Source: Selenomonas sp963528755
Lineage (GTDB): Bacteria > Bacillota > Negativicutes > Selenomonadales > Selenomonadaceae
Direction: 5' to 3'
DNA length: 64,000 nt
NCBI RefSeq assembly: GCF_963528755.1
Contig: NZ_CAURXA010000007.1
Location: forward strand, 1 to 64,000
Within the stretch, counting starts at the first letter, position 1, and every line of letters starts with the position of its first letter. The translations under genes and the position numbers were made by a program. Of the stretch, positions 55,740 to 64,000 are shown piece by piece. Under the pieces are notes generated by a model that was not told the origin of the DNA, searched no databases, and saw only the letters and a program-made list of their open reading frames with translations.

Positions 55740-57464
55740 TCACTTGGAGAACGCCGTCACAAGATTCTTGAGGCGTTCCGTGCCTTCCTTGAAGCCCTGG
55801 ACCTTTTCGAGGATGTCGGCGTACCGTTCCGCCATGCCGACGATGTTCTCGGCGATGCGCGTGTTGCCGTCGGCGCTCTCGTGCGTCGCGCGTCCGATCT
55901 CGTCCATCGACTGGTTCATGTTGCGCACGGAAGCGAGAAGTTCTTCGGAGCTCTTTGTGCTGCCTTTGGCCGTTCTGTGGAAGAATTCTGCGTCTTCCTT
56001 GTACTGCACGGCAGTCTCGTCCATCTGTTCATAGTCCTTGCGAATGTCTTCATCGATGAAGTGCAGGAGGTCGAAGGCGCCTTTCGATAGGGCCTCCATC
56101 GCGCCCATGACCTGGCCTGTGAGGTTCTTGATTCTCTCCGCCGTTTCCTGCGACTGTTCGGCAAGCTTGCCGACCTCGCCGGCGACGACGGCGAAGCCGC
56201 GTCCCTGCTCGCCGGCACGCGCTGCCTCGATGCTCGCATTCAGCGCGAGGAGGTTCGTCTGCTCGGCGACGTCCGTGATGGCCTGCGTGAGCGTCTCGAT
56301 CTCCTGCACGACCTTCGCGGCTTCGATGGCGTCTTCCACGGAGGTTTTCGTCGAGCCGTAGACGCGGTTTGAAGCTTCCTGCGACTGCTCCATCTTCGCC
56401 TTCAGATCGGTCGCGCGCACGGCGATCTCACGCGTGTACGCCTCGCTCTTCTTCATTTCCTGCACGGTGTGCTGGATCTCTTCGCTCAGGTGGCCGCTGA
56501 CCTGCTGCATGCTCGCCGTCGAGGCCGCCGTTTCTTCCATGCCTGCTGACATCTCCTCTGTCACGGCGGACATGTCCTGCGTTTCGTTGTTCATTGCGTT
56601 GATCATCGCTTCGAGTTCGCCAACGACAGCGTCCGTCTTCTCGGCTTCCTCGTGTACCTGCTTCATGAAGCCCTGCATCTTCATCAGGGCCTTGACGACG
56701 ACACCGATCTCATCGGCGCGGTTCGACAGTGCGGCCGGAATTTCGCGGTCCAAGTCGCCTGTCGCGACAGCATTGAGGTGGTCGATCGACGTATTCAAGG
56801 GCGCTGAGATGTTGTTCGAGATGATGCGCGACATGAGGATGCCGAGAATCAAGCTGATGAGAATGATCGCGGCGAAAATCTTCAGCGTGCGTGCATACTG
56901 GATGTTGTTCTCCTCGAAGAGCTGCTTGCCTTGGAACACGTTGTCCGGTGTCAGAACCTGCATGTTGGCGCTGATCGCCGTCAAGGAGGAGAGCTGATTG
57001 TACGCTTCGGCCTTGTCCTCAGGCGCTGTGCCGAGTGTGCCGACGGCCTTGACCGCGGCGTCCGCCGCATCGAGATCCTTGTCGAGCGCGGAGAGTGCTT
57101 CCTTCGTGCGATCGCTCTGCTTCATCTTCTTGATTTCATCGACATCGTGCCGGATGCCTGCGAGGTTGCCCGCGATGTCATCGAGGAGGATCTGACGATT
57201 CTCCTGCGTGAAGTTCTGCTGCACGATGTAAGATACGTTGACGTTGATGCTGCGCAGTCGGTTGTTCGCATCGTTCAGATACTGTGTCGTCATCAAGTTG
57301 TGGTGATACATCTCGTCGAGCGCCTGCTTTGCCGAATGACTCGAATAGATGCCGACGACGGCAACGAGCGCCACGGTGAGGAGGAGGAAGACGGAAAGGA
57401 TCGCGACCTTCGTCTTTACGCTGTAATCCTTCAGGATTTCGCTGCCCAAAGTAAAATTGCTCAT
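55740..57464 (-). CDS. Methyl-accepting chemotaxis protein
   Basis: This 574-residue receptor has an N-terminal membrane helix (VAILSVFLLLTVALVAVVGIY), a periplasmic four-helix-bundle sensor (about 40-190), a second helix (about 197-219), a HAMP domain and a long cytoplasmic coiled coil. The conserved signalling tip TNLLALNASIEAARAGEQGRGFAVVAGEVGKLAEQS lies near residues 405-440. It lies 14 bp downstream of a sugar-binding lipoprotein gene, so the binding protein probably presents its ligand to it. No chemotaxis or flagellar gene is in the window. Confidence 0.94.
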   Translation of the reverse strand: MSNFTLGSEILKDYSVKTKVAILSVFLLLTVALVAVVGIYSSHSAKQALDEMYHHNLMTTQYLNDANNRLRSINVNVSYIVQQNFTQENRQILLDDIAGNLAGIRHDVDEIKKMKQSDRTKEALSALDKDLDAADAAVKAVGTLGTAPEDKAEAYNQLSSLTAISANMQVLTPDNVFQGKQLFEENNIQYARTLKIFAAIILISLILGILMSRIISNNISAPLNTSIDHLNAVATGDLDREIPAALSNRADEIGVVVKALMKMQGFMKQVHEEAEKTDAVVGELEAMINAMNNETQDMSAVTEEMSAGMEETAASTASMQQVSGHLSEEIQHTVQEMKKSEAYTREIAVRATDLKAKMEQSQEASNRVYGSTKTSVEDAIEAAKVVQEIETLTQAITDVAEQTNLLALNASIEAARAGEQGRGFAVVAGEVGKLAEQSQETAERIKNLTGQVMGAMEALSKGAFDLLHFIDEDIRKDYEQMDETAVQYKEDAEFFHRTAKGSTKSSEELLASVRNMNQSMDEIGRATHESADGNTRIAENIVGMAERYADILEKVQGFKEGTERLKNLVTAFSK

Positions 57465-57478
57465 ATTTCCCAGCCCCC

Positions 57479-58411
57479 TTACTTCACGAATTGCGCGACA
57501 TTTTCGCGTGTGATGGACGTGAACGGAATGTCAAGGCTCTCGGTTGGCGCCTTGCCGTTTAGGAAGCCTTGGACGAGCGTGACTGCGCCCGCCGCCTGTC
57601 CCTCGGCGTCCTGCTTGACCGTCTGCGAAAGCTCGCCCGCCTCGACTGCTGCGAGGCCTGCAGGCGTAGCGTCGACGCCCGTCACGAGGCAGCCGTTGAG
57701 GCGGTTCGCCGCTTTCAAGGCCTGAATCGCGCCCAAGGCCATCTCATCGTTTGCCGCGACGACGCCGTTGATCTCCGGGAAGAAGTTCAGCCAGAGCGTC
57801 ACGGCCTTCATTCCTTCCGCCTTGCTCCAACTTCCGTCAACGGAGGCGAGGAGCTTGATATCGGGGCGCTTGTCGAGACACGCTTCCTTGAAGCCTTCCC
57901 AGCGCTTGACGGCGACGGGCAAGGAGCTTTCTCCCATCAGGTAGACGATTTTGGCGTTCGGCGGCAGATGGCTTGCCATGAACTCACCCTGCATTCGGCC
58001 GGCCTCGCGGTCATCGGAGAGCGCGCCGATCACCTTCGGATCGTTCACGTCGCGGTTCATGATGACGACGGGGATTCCTGCCTCACGCGCCTTCTCGACC
58101 GTAGGCACGATGCTCGTTCCATCCATCGCGAGGAGAACGATGGCGGCCGCCTTGTTGCTGATCGCCTCGTTCAGCTGGTCGATCTGCAGATTGCTGTCCC
58201 CTTTGGCGTCGAGAAATTCCACATCAAGCCCTGCCGATTTCGCCTTCTCGGCAAAAGTGTTCTTGAGCTGCATGGCGAAGGCGTCGTCATCGTTGTGGTT
58301 CGCGTAGATCACCTTGCCCGATCCCCCGAGACTGGAAGAGCCGCAGCCCGCCAAGAGGAGACACCCCAAGGCGGTCAGGAGAAAGAGCAGACATTTTCTT
58401 GTCAGACTCAT
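57479..58411 (-). CDS. Periplasmic sugar-binding lipoprotein (RbsB/MglB family)
   Basis: This 310-residue lipoprotein has a signal ending LLLAGC with lipobox LAGC, then a type I periplasmic-binding fold as in ribose/galactose-binding proteins: KVIYANHNDDDAFAMQLKN, EKAREAGIPVVIMNRDVN and NGVVAANDEMALGAIQALK. No transporter permease or ATPase gene is beside it. It is cotranscribed with the chemoreceptor gene 14 bp downstream, so it may serve as its ligand-binding partner. Start at 58411. Confidence 0.9.
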   Translation of the reverse strand: MSLTRKCLLFLLTALGCLLLAGCGSSSLGGSGKVIYANHNDDDAFAMQLKNTFAEKAKSAGLDVEFLDAKGDSNLQIDQLNEAISNKAAAIVLLAMDGTSIVPTVEKAREAGIPVVIMNRDVNDPKVIGALSDDREAGRMQGEFMASHLPPNAKIVYLMGESSLPVAVKRWEGFKEACLDKRPDIKLLASVDGSWSKAEGMKAVTLWLNFFPEINGVVAANDEMALGAIQALKAANRLNGCLVTGVDATPAGLAAVEAGELSQTVKQDAEGQAAGAVTLVQGFLNGKAPTESLDIPFTSITRENVAQFVK

Positions 58412-58574
58412 GGTTTCACGTCCTTTCCTGCAGAGCTGCGATTCCTTCCGCATCTCTGCACTCCAATATAGTCCTTCAGCTCTACATCTTCTTCGACTTC
58501 TAATAAAATTCTCCTGCTTCATCGGGAAATATATTATTTTTTCTTGGGTATATTGGGAAAATATGATTTTCTTC

Positions 58575-58603
58575 TTGCATTTTTTTTTGATATGCAGTAC
58601 AAT
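58575..58603 (+). promoter_or_regulatory. Promoter of the tRNA gene
   Basis: TTGCAT, 17 bases, TACAAT, ending 15 bases before the tRNA 5' end. Confidence 0.6.
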
Positions 58604-58618
58604 TGCGTAGTACGACAT

Positions 58619-58694
58619 GGGGACGTAGCTCAGCTGGGAGAGCGTTCGGTTCGCATCCGAGAGGTCGAGGGTTCAATCCCCTTCGTCTCCACCA
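58619..58694 (+). tRNA. tRNA-Ala (anticodon CGC)
   Basis: The 76 bases fold as a tRNA: acceptor GGGGACG / CGTCTCC with the G3-U70 pair that identifies alanine tRNA, D arm GCTCAGCTGGGAGAGC, anticodon arm TTCGG-TTCGCAT-CCGAG with anticodon CGC, T arm GAGGGTTCAATCCCCTT, and an encoded CCA (58692-58694). It reads GCG codons. Confidence 0.97.
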
Positions 58695-58705
58695 TCTCGA
58701 CAAGT

Positions 58706-58738
58706 GAGGAATCGGCTGTTTGCCGATTCCTTTTTTTG
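58706..58738 (+). terminator. Intrinsic terminator after tRNA-Ala
   Basis: AGGAATCGGC / GCCGATTCCT with a 4-base loop and TTTTTTT. Confidence 0.9.
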
Positions 58739-58741
58739 TGT

Positions 58742-58968
58742 TAGTAGGTGAGGCTTTTGCTTTGCGGGAGTGCGGATATGGCTTGCTCGTCAAGGAAGCG
58801 ATCATTGCAAATAACCATTTTTCTGCGCAGATGATACCGAATGCTGACTTCGCTGACTTAAGCAGCGCCCGGATCCTGCAGTTGCGCCATATTATCGCCG
58901 AAGACCGGCTGCGAGCTGTCGGGCAGAAGCGCGGGCGCAAGTATGTGCTGTCGACACGTTCGTATTGA
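58742..58968 (+). pseudogene. Possible relic coding fragment after the tRNA
   Basis: The reading frame ending at the TGA 58966-58968 is uninterrupted for about 75 codons. Its end, LRHIIAEDRLRAVGQKRGRKYVLS, resembles the wing of a winged-helix DNA-binding domain. No start or ribosome site is visible, and the transcript would run from the tRNA terminator. Evidence for a real protein is weak; the region downstream of a tRNA is a common insertion place. Confidence 0.3.
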
Positions 58969-59094
58969 CAAGACTATTCTTCTTAGGTATGATTAAGCTT
59001 AGCGAAATGAAACGTATACGCTCCGCCGTTAAAGACAGCGGAGCGTTCTGCCAAGCGATAGGACTTCGATGCTTGGCAACACGAAAGGATACCG
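58965..59094 (+). promoter_or_regulatory. Promoter and two-hairpin leader of the second metal ABC operon
   Basis: TTGACA, 17 bases, TATGAT (58965-58993). The roughly 100-base leader holds two hairpins: CGCTCCGC / GCGGAGCG (59019-59046) and TGCCAAGC / GCTTGGCA (about 59050-59080), then an AAAGGAT site. I could not match the leader to a known riboswitch class. Confidence 0.55.
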
Positions 59095-60096
59095 ATGAAA
59101 TCATTGAAACTGCGTGCGGCTTTCTTACTTCTCGTGCTCATTTGCAGCATTGTGCTCGCGTTGGGGTTCGGCTCGGTGACGCTGCCGACGGATACGCTCT
59201 TCGCCGAGATCTCTGCGGCTCTTTCGGGAGAGTCGTCGAAGAATGCGATGATTCTTTTCGACATCCGCCTGCCGCGCATCCTTTTCGCGGCGCTTGCCGG
59301 AGCCGCTTTGGGGCTCACGGGGCTTTTGATGCAGACGGTCTCGCAGAATTATCTTGCTGACCCCTATATTCTCGGCGTTTCGGCGGGAGCGAGCACAGGC
59401 GCCGTCGTCTGCATCGTCTCGGGACTGGCGCAGCAGCTTTTTGGCTATGGCATTTACGTCGGCGCCTTTTTCGGCGCGGCGCTTTCGACGGCGCTCGTGA
59501 TCTTTCTGACGGGGAGGGGCGGCAGCCCCGTGCGCCTCGTTCTCATGGGAATGGGCGTCTCGGCGCTCTTTTCCGCCCTGACGATGCTCGCGATTTACGG
59601 GGCGAAGGACGAGGCGCAGGTGCGAAGCGCCATGTTCTGGCTCATGGGCAGCCTCACGGGCATCCAGTGGAAGGCGGTGCCTGTCATGGCGGCGTCGCTT
59701 GCGGCGCTCATGCTCTTCATCTACCTCTTGCGCCATGAGCTTGACATCCTCCTGCTCGGCAAGGAGGAAGCGCGTCATCTCGGCATGTCCGTCATGCGCC
59801 TGCAGCGGCTCATCGTGCTCTTTTCGTCCGCCGTCGTGGCGGTCGTCGTGGCGCTCTCGGGCATCATCGGCTTCATCGGGCTCATCATCCCTCATGCGGC
59901 GCGCTTCTTCGGCGAGCCGAAGCACGGCGTGCTCCTGTGGTTCACGGCTCTTTTCGGCGGCATTGTCCTCGTCTGGGCCGATGTGCTCGCGAGAAGCGCC
60001 TTCCGCCCCGAAGAGCTTCCCATCGGCATCTTGACGGCGGGACTCGGTGCGCCCGTGTTCTTGTGGATCATCAGCCGCAAGTACGGAGGCTATTGA
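59095..60096 (+). CDS. FecCD-type ABC permease, second system
   Basis: This 333-residue inner-membrane permease of about nine helices has the signature GLTGLLMQTVSQNYLADPYILGVSAGASTGAV and LLGKEEARHLGMSV near residue 222. It is more similar to cobalamin/ferric-siderophore permeases than to ABC-2 exporters. It is the first gene of a three-gene unit: permease, ATPase, then the substrate-binding lipoprotein after 90 bp. Confidence 0.92.
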   Translation: MKSLKLRAAFLLLVLICSIVLALGFGSVTLPTDTLFAEISAALSGESSKNAMILFDIRLPRILFAALAGAALGLTGLLMQTVSQNYLADPYILGVSAGASTGAVVCIVSGLAQQLFGYGIYVGAFFGAALSTALVIFLTGRGGSPVRLVLMGMGVSALFSALTMLAIYGAKDEAQVRSAMFWLMGSLTGIQWKAVPVMAASLAALMLFIYLLRHELDILLLGKEEARHLGMSVMRLQRLIVLFSSAVVAVVVALSGIIGFIGLIIPHAARFFGEPKHGVLLWFTALFGGIVLVWADVLARSAFRPEELPIGILTAGLGAPVFLWIISRKYGGY

Positions 60097-60097
60097 C

Positions 60098-60841
60098 ATG
60101 CTCTCGGTCAGGAACTTGTCTTTCGCTGTCGGCGCAAAAACGATTCTCGATGATGTGTCCATCGACTTCGCTGCGGAAAAGATCACGGCGATCCTCGGTG
60201 CAAACGGATCGGGAAAAAGCACCTTGATGTCCTTCCTCGGGAAGAATCGTGCTGCGCCCGGTCACGTTTTCTTCTGCGGCGAAGACATCAGCGAGATTTC
60301 GCCGCGCGCTTACGCCTTGAAGGCGGCAATGCTGCCGCAGCAGCGCGAAACCATCGCGGACTTCGCTGTCGAGGACGTCGTCGTCATGGGGCGCTTCCCC
60401 TACAAGCGGCAGTTTCGCGACTACACGCAAGCCGACTACGAGATCGCTCGCACTGCCATGCGCGAGGTCGGCATCGAGGCGATGGCGAAGCGCCGTATCG
60501 GCAGCATGTCGGGCGGCGAGATCCAGCGCGTCATGATCGCCAAGGTTCTCGCGCAGAAGCCTGAACTCATCCTTATGGACGAGCCGACGAACCACCTCGA
60601 CGTCCGCTACAAGGTCGCGCTCATGAATACGCTGCGCGCCTACGGCGGAACGATCGTCCTCGTGCTGCACGACCTGTCGCTCGCCGCCCAGTACGCCGAC
60701 CGCGTCGTCGTCATGAAGGACGGTCGCATACGAGAAGAAGGGGAGACGGGGGTCGTCATGCGCACGGAGCTTTTGGAAGAGATCTTCGGCGTGCCCTTCG
60801 TGCGATTTGAGAAGAACGGGCGCGTCTATTTGAATTATTGA
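60098..60841 (+). CDS. FecE/BtuD-type ABC ATP-binding protein, second system
   Basis: This 247-residue protein has Walker A GANGSGKSTLMSF, the signature MSGGEIQRVM and Walker B LILMDEPTNHLDVRYK. It starts one base after the permease stop codon (TGA C ATG). It powers the adjacent FecCD permease. Confidence 0.94.
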   Translation: MLSVRNLSFAVGAKTILDDVSIDFAAEKITAILGANGSGKSTLMSFLGKNRAAPGHVFFCGEDISEISPRAYALKAAMLPQQRETIADFAVEDVVVMGRFPYKRQFRDYTQADYEIARTAMREVGIEAMAKRRIGSMSGGEIQRVMIAKVLAQKPELILMDEPTNHLDVRYKVALMNTLRAYGGTIVLVLHDLSLAAQYADRVVVMKDGRIREEGETGVVMRTELLEEIFGVPFVRFEKNGRVYLNY

Positions 60842-60871
60842 AGAATCACTGATACATTCAGCGTTTCCTTG
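60842..60871 (+). repeat. Partial copy of the MITE-like element end
   Basis: AGAATCACTGATACATTCAGC matches the right-hand terminus of the element at 46113-46379 (read on its minus strand) with one or two differences. Only the first ~20 bp are related. Confidence 0.5.
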
Positions 60872-60931
60872 CATGAGTCGTATGGTCGCGGCAAGTGCTG
60901 CGTCAAGGGTATATATCAAAGGAGGATCTTT

Positions 60932-61936
60932 ATGAAGAAATGGCTGAAGAAGACGGCTGCGGCAGGACTCGCCGCCCTGCTCCTCGCATCGCTCGCCGGC
61001 TGCGGCAATGACGCCAAGAAGGCGGAGGAAGGAAAGGCGGCGGGCTATCCCGTCACATGGACGGAAACGCTCGACGGGAAGGAAGTGACGGCTTCGGTGG
61101 AAAAGGCGCCGAGCCGCGCCATCTCGATGTCGCAGGCGACGACGGAAATGATGCTCGCGCTCGGTCTTGAGGACAAGATGGTCGGCACGGCGATGAAGGA
61201 GGAAGACATTTACCCGCCCTTGCAGGCGTCTTATGACAAGGTCAAGGTGCTCGCGGAAAAGTGGCCGTCCTACGAAACCTTCATGGCAGAAAAGCCCGAT
61301 TTCGCAACGGGTTGGGAGGTGCCTTTCACGAAGCGCGGCATTCCCGCAGATTCGATTACGGCACAGGGCGTGCCCATCTATATCCCGTCTTCGATGCAGA
61401 AGCTCGATGCTGGCCTCGATACCGTGTTTGACGACATGATGAAGCTTGGCGCGATTTTCGGTGTCGAGCCGAAGGCGCAGGAATGGGTTGACGGGCAGAA
61501 GAAGATCCTCGCAGACGTGCAGGAAAAGATCAAGGATCTGCCGAAAAAGCGCGTGTTCATTTACGACGCCTCGGACGGCAAGCCTTTCACTGCTTACAAG
61601 GGCTACACGACGAATATCCTCAAGCTTATCGGCGCGGAAAATGTCATGGCGGACGCCGGCGTTGACAAGACATGGGCGGCGACGACATGGGAAAGCGTGG
61701 TCGCTGCAGATCCCGAGTACATCATCATTGCCGACTACAGCAACGGCATACGGAACGATGACGACTTCCAGAAGAAGGTCGCCGCTATCAAGGAAAATCC
61801 TCAGCTTGCGAATGTCAAGGCCGTCAAGGAAAACCACTTCCTCAAGGTGAAACTCTCGGAGATCACGCCGGGCGTGCGCACGGTCGAGGCACTGAAGCGC
61901 CTTGCCGAAGAGATTCACGGAATCAACCTGCAGTGA
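60932..61936 (+). CDS. ABC transporter substrate-binding lipoprotein, second system
   Basis: This 334-residue lipoprotein has a signal ending LASLAGC (lipobox LAGC) and the helical-backbone PBP fold, with RAISMSQATTEMMLALGLEDKMVG near 65 and YIIIADYSNG near 270. It delivers a metal chelate, haem or corrinoid to the preceding FecCD/FecE pair; which one is not shown. GGAGGATCTT precedes the ATG. Ends before a terminator. Confidence 0.9.
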   Translation: MKKWLKKTAAAGLAALLLASLAGCGNDAKKAEEGKAAGYPVTWTETLDGKEVTASVEKAPSRAISMSQATTEMMLALGLEDKMVGTAMKEEDIYPPLQASYDKVKVLAEKWPSYETFMAEKPDFATGWEVPFTKRGIPADSITAQGVPIYIPSSMQKLDAGLDTVFDDMMKLGAIFGVEPKAQEWVDGQKKILADVQEKIKDLPKKRVFIYDASDGKPFTAYKGYTTNILKLIGAENVMADAGVDKTWAATTWESVVAADPEYIIIADYSNGIRNDDDFQKKVAAIKENPQLANVKAVKENHFLKVKLSEITPGVRTVEALKRLAEEIHGINLQ

Positions 61937-62047
61937 GACTCTCAAGGAAGCGCTGCTCGGCGATGTTGAAGCTTCCCGTACGTTCTTGATGCTGTCTGGC
62001 ACGTCTCCCGCATGTGCGGGGTGTGCATGAATTCTCAATACTTGACC

Positions 62048-62077
62048 AAAAGAGGCGCCTGTGCGGCGCTTTTTTTG
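62048..62077 (+). terminator. Intrinsic terminator after the second ABC system
   Basis: AGGCGCC / GGCGCTT stem with a short loop, followed by TTTTTTT. Confidence 0.8.
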
Positions 62078-62173
62078 GATTTGTACGAAAGGCGAGTAGT
62101 CCGGGCGCTTTCCTTATGGTATACTGGCAGGGAGTTCTGTATACCGACGCTTTTGCAAAAAGGGAGGGATTTG

Positions 62174-63337
62174 ATGATCACCGACGGACTTTCCTATGTC
62201 TCCGTCCTTGTGTTCTTCGCGTCCGTGATTCTTGCTGCCGAAAGGGTGACGGGGTGGGCGGTCTTTCGCTTCGTCCCCGGCGTCGTCTTCATCTACATCG
62301 GTTCGATGCTGCTCGCTACGCTCGGCATCTGGAACATGACGGCGACGAAGCCCGTCTATCGCGAGCTTTCGGCGATCCTGACCTATGCGATGATCTTCAC
62401 GATGCTCCTGCGCTCGGACGTCCGCAAGATCTTTCGCATCGGGCCGCGCATGCTCCTTGGCTTCTTCTCTGCGACCGTCACGATAGCCGCCGGGTTCGTT
62501 GTCGCCTTCCTCATCATGGGGGAGAAGCTCGGCGTCAACGCGTGGATGACGCTCGGTGCACTCTCCGGCTCATGGATCGGCGGCTACGACAACATCATGG
62601 AGATCCAGACTGCATTGCACATTCCAACGATCGACATGGAGGGTGCGTTCATTGTCGACTCTATCGACTATACGATCTGGGTCATGTTCCTCTTATGGCT
62701 CGTCACGCTTGCCCCGCGCTTCAATCGCTGGATAGGCGCGGATACGGCGAAGCTGGACGCCGTATCGCAGGCGATCGAGGACGATGATGCGAGGCGGACG
62801 GGAGATATTTCTTTTCAAGGAATCTTTTTGATCATTGGCACGTCATTCTTCGTCGCCTCTGTCGGCGCAGATCTCGGCCCCCTGCTTTACGTTGCCATGC
62901 CCTTTTTCACGCAATCCATCTGGACGATTCTCTTCATCGCGGCCTCCGGACTCATCGCCGCCTTTTCTCCGCTTGGGCGCATTGCCGCCTCCATGGAGGT
63001 CGCAAACGTGATGCTCTACTCGCTCATCGCGCTCATCGCCTCGCGCACATCCCTGCTGCAGTTCGGCGATGCGCCCGCCTGGGTGCTCGCAGGTTTCATC
63101 ATCCTCGGCGTGCACTTTCTTCTCATGGCATTGATCGCACGCATCTTCCGGCTCGACATGTTCACGCTGTGCATATCCTCGATGGCGAACATCGGGGGCG
63201 CAGCGTCAGCGCCGATCCTCGCGAGCCTGTATTCCGGCGCTTTGATCCCCGTCGGCATATTCCTGGCGATCATCGGACACATCATCGGCACACCGCTCGG
63301 ACTATGGATTGCGCGTTTGCTGGAAATGCTCGTTTGA
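62174..63337 (+). CDS. DUF819 family membrane protein (YjcL-like)
   Basis: This 387-residue protein of about twelve helices matches DUF819, with the start GLSYVSVLVFFASVILAAERVTGWAVFRFVPGVVFIYIG, the GALSGSWIGGYDNIMEIQTAL segment near 140 and the final SMANIGGAASAPILASLYSGALIPVGIFLAIIGH. Function is unknown; related membrane proteins may be transporters. GGGAGGGATTTG precedes the ATG at 62174. A promoter with TATACT lies near 62119. Confidence 0.88.
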   Translation: MITDGLSYVSVLVFFASVILAAERVTGWAVFRFVPGVVFIYIGSMLLATLGIWNMTATKPVYRELSAILTYAMIFTMLLRSDVRKIFRIGPRMLLGFFSATVTIAAGFVVAFLIMGEKLGVNAWMTLGALSGSWIGGYDNIMEIQTALHIPTIDMEGAFIVDSIDYTIWVMFLLWLVTLAPRFNRWIGADTAKLDAVSQAIEDDDARRTGDISFQGIFLIIGTSFFVASVGADLGPLLYVAMPFFTQSIWTILFIAASGLIAAFSPLGRIAASMEVANVMLYSLIALIASRTSLLQFGDAPAWVLAGFIILGVHFLLMALIARIFRLDMFTLCISSMANIGGAASAPILASLYSGALIPVGIFLAIIGHIIGTPLGLWIARLLEMLV

Positions 63338-63350
63338 AGGGGTGTATGTT

Positions 63351-64000
63351 ATGGAAAAGAAGAGAACTTGCCGCTGGGCGACGATCGGTTGCGGCACGAT
63401 CGCGCATGAAATGGCGCAGGCGCTGCAGCGGCTCGGATGCGGCTTCTGCGCTGCAGCGGGGCGCACGCCGCAGAAGGTGAGGAACTTCGCGGCAGAGTTC
63501 GGCATAGAAAAAGAGTACGATACGCCGGCGGCTCTCCTCACCGACCCGGACATTGACATCGTCTATATCTCGACGCCGCACAATACGCATGCGCCCTACA
63601 TCATACAGGCGCTCGCCGCGGGCAAGCATGTGCTCGCGGAAAAGGCCATCACGCTCAACGTGCACGAGCTTGCGGCGGCGTCCTCCCTCGCTGAGGAGAA
63701 GGGACTCGTCCTTGCCGAGGCGATGACGATCTACCACATGCCGCTCTATCGTGCGCTTGCCTCGCGCATCGAGGCGGGCGAGTTCGGCGCGCTTCGTCTC
63801 GCGCAGCTGAGCTTCGGCAGTTATAAGCCCTACGATATGGAAAACCGCTTCTTCAATCTCCGTCTCGCGGGCGGCGCACTCCTTGACATCGGTGTCTACG
63901 CTTTGTCCTGCGCACGTTTTTTCCTCGCGGAAAACCCTGAGGAAATCGTCTCTGTGGCGCGTCTTGCACCGAGCGGCGTCGACGAGCAGGCGGTCATTGT
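63351..64000 (+). CDS. Gfo/Idh/MocA-family oxidoreductase (partial, cut by window edge)
   Basis: Only the first 216 codons are present. The N-terminal Rossmann fold has ATIGCGTIAHEMAQAL (GxGxxx) near residue 10 and the family's VYISTPHNTHAPYIIQALAAGKHVLAEKA near 70. The next segment, FNLRLAGGALLDIGVYAL, matches the MocA C-terminal domain start. Such enzymes oxidise sugars or inositol with NAD(P), and the substrate is not clear. It starts 14 bp after the DUF819 gene. The ATG at 63351 follows GGGGTGT. Confidence 0.9.
   Translation, partial: MEKKRTCRWATIGCGTIAHEMAQALQRLGCGFCAAAGRTPQKVRNFAAEFGIEKEYDTPAALLTDPDIDIVYISTPHNTHAPYIIQALAAGKHVLAEKAITLNVHELAAASSLAEEKGLVLAEAMTIYHMPLYRALASRIEAGEFGALRLAQLSFGSYKPYDMENRFFNLRLAGGALLDIGVYALSCARFFLAENPEEIVSVARLAPSGVDEQAVI

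Noticed and set aside
60071..62038. Long open frame opposite the second ABC system
   Set aside because: Same reason: covers two well-supported genes on the other strand.

Overview
The window reads as chromosomal DNA of a GC-rich, anaerobic, outer-membrane-bearing Firmicute, most likely a Selenomonas-like member of the Negativicutes. Two TonB-dependent receptors show an outer membrane. A superoxide reductase, a rubrerythrin, flavodoxins and the absence of respiratory genes point to an anaerobe. CsoR, LCP, DUF3793 and DUF819 proteins, Shine-Dalgarno-rich starts and U-tract terminators point to the Firmicutes. The lineage is inferred from gene content, not from a marker-gene tree.

Layout. 1-6970: duplicated cupin gene, superoxide reductase, TauE exporter, threonine ammonia-lyase, two universal stress proteins, serS and alr. 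7030-7335: a small orphan CRISPR-like array with its own promoter and terminator. 7446-13921: two PLP sulfur-amino-acid enzymes, TrkH/TrkA and a DUF362 ferredoxin protein. 14183-19949: TlpA/CcdA redox pair, nucleoside salvage (pdp, cdd), HAD phosphatase, Fur-box methyltransferase and rubrerythrin. 20079-26545: Zn/Cd P-type ATPase with a separate HMA protein, then a PepSY membrane protein and a TonB receptor under a cobalamin riboswitch. 26736-39486: a DUF1858/DUF438/hemerythrin protein, CsoR, cell-wall genes (M23 peptidase, bactofilin, NlpC/P60, LCP), a degenerate GGDEF protein, a DASS transporter and a CYTH protein. 39578-42228: purB and purA. 42267-42560: a compact locus with the architecture of an Fst/par type I toxin-antitoxin system. 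42757-49491: Fur-box metal/haem-type ABC operon, an ABC-2 pair, a substrate-binding protein and a second TonB receptor. 49730-55586: a W/D-rich hypothetical, iron alcohol dehydrogenase, PepSY and VWA proteins, and an iron-responsive flavodoxin/DUF3793/flavodoxin cluster. 55740-64000: chemoreceptor plus sugar-binding lipoprotein, tRNA-Ala(CGC), a second FecCD-type ABC transporter, a DUF819 protein and a truncated Gfo/Idh/MocA oxidoreductase.

The main theme is metal acquisition and oxidative or metal stress: two FecCD-type ABC systems, two TonB receptors, several Fur-like boxes, a metal-efflux ATPase, CsoR, rubrerythrin, superoxide reductase and flavodoxins. These presumably let the cell take up iron or cobalamin and replace ferredoxin under iron limitation.

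The most notable non-coding finds are (i) the Fst-like toxin with a convergent antisense RNA at 42267-42560, (ii) a family of interspersed structured repeats that carry a -35/-10 pair and show compensatory stem changes between copies, (iii) a 267-bp element with inverted termini at 46113-46379 and (iv) the orphan CRISPR-like array at 7118.
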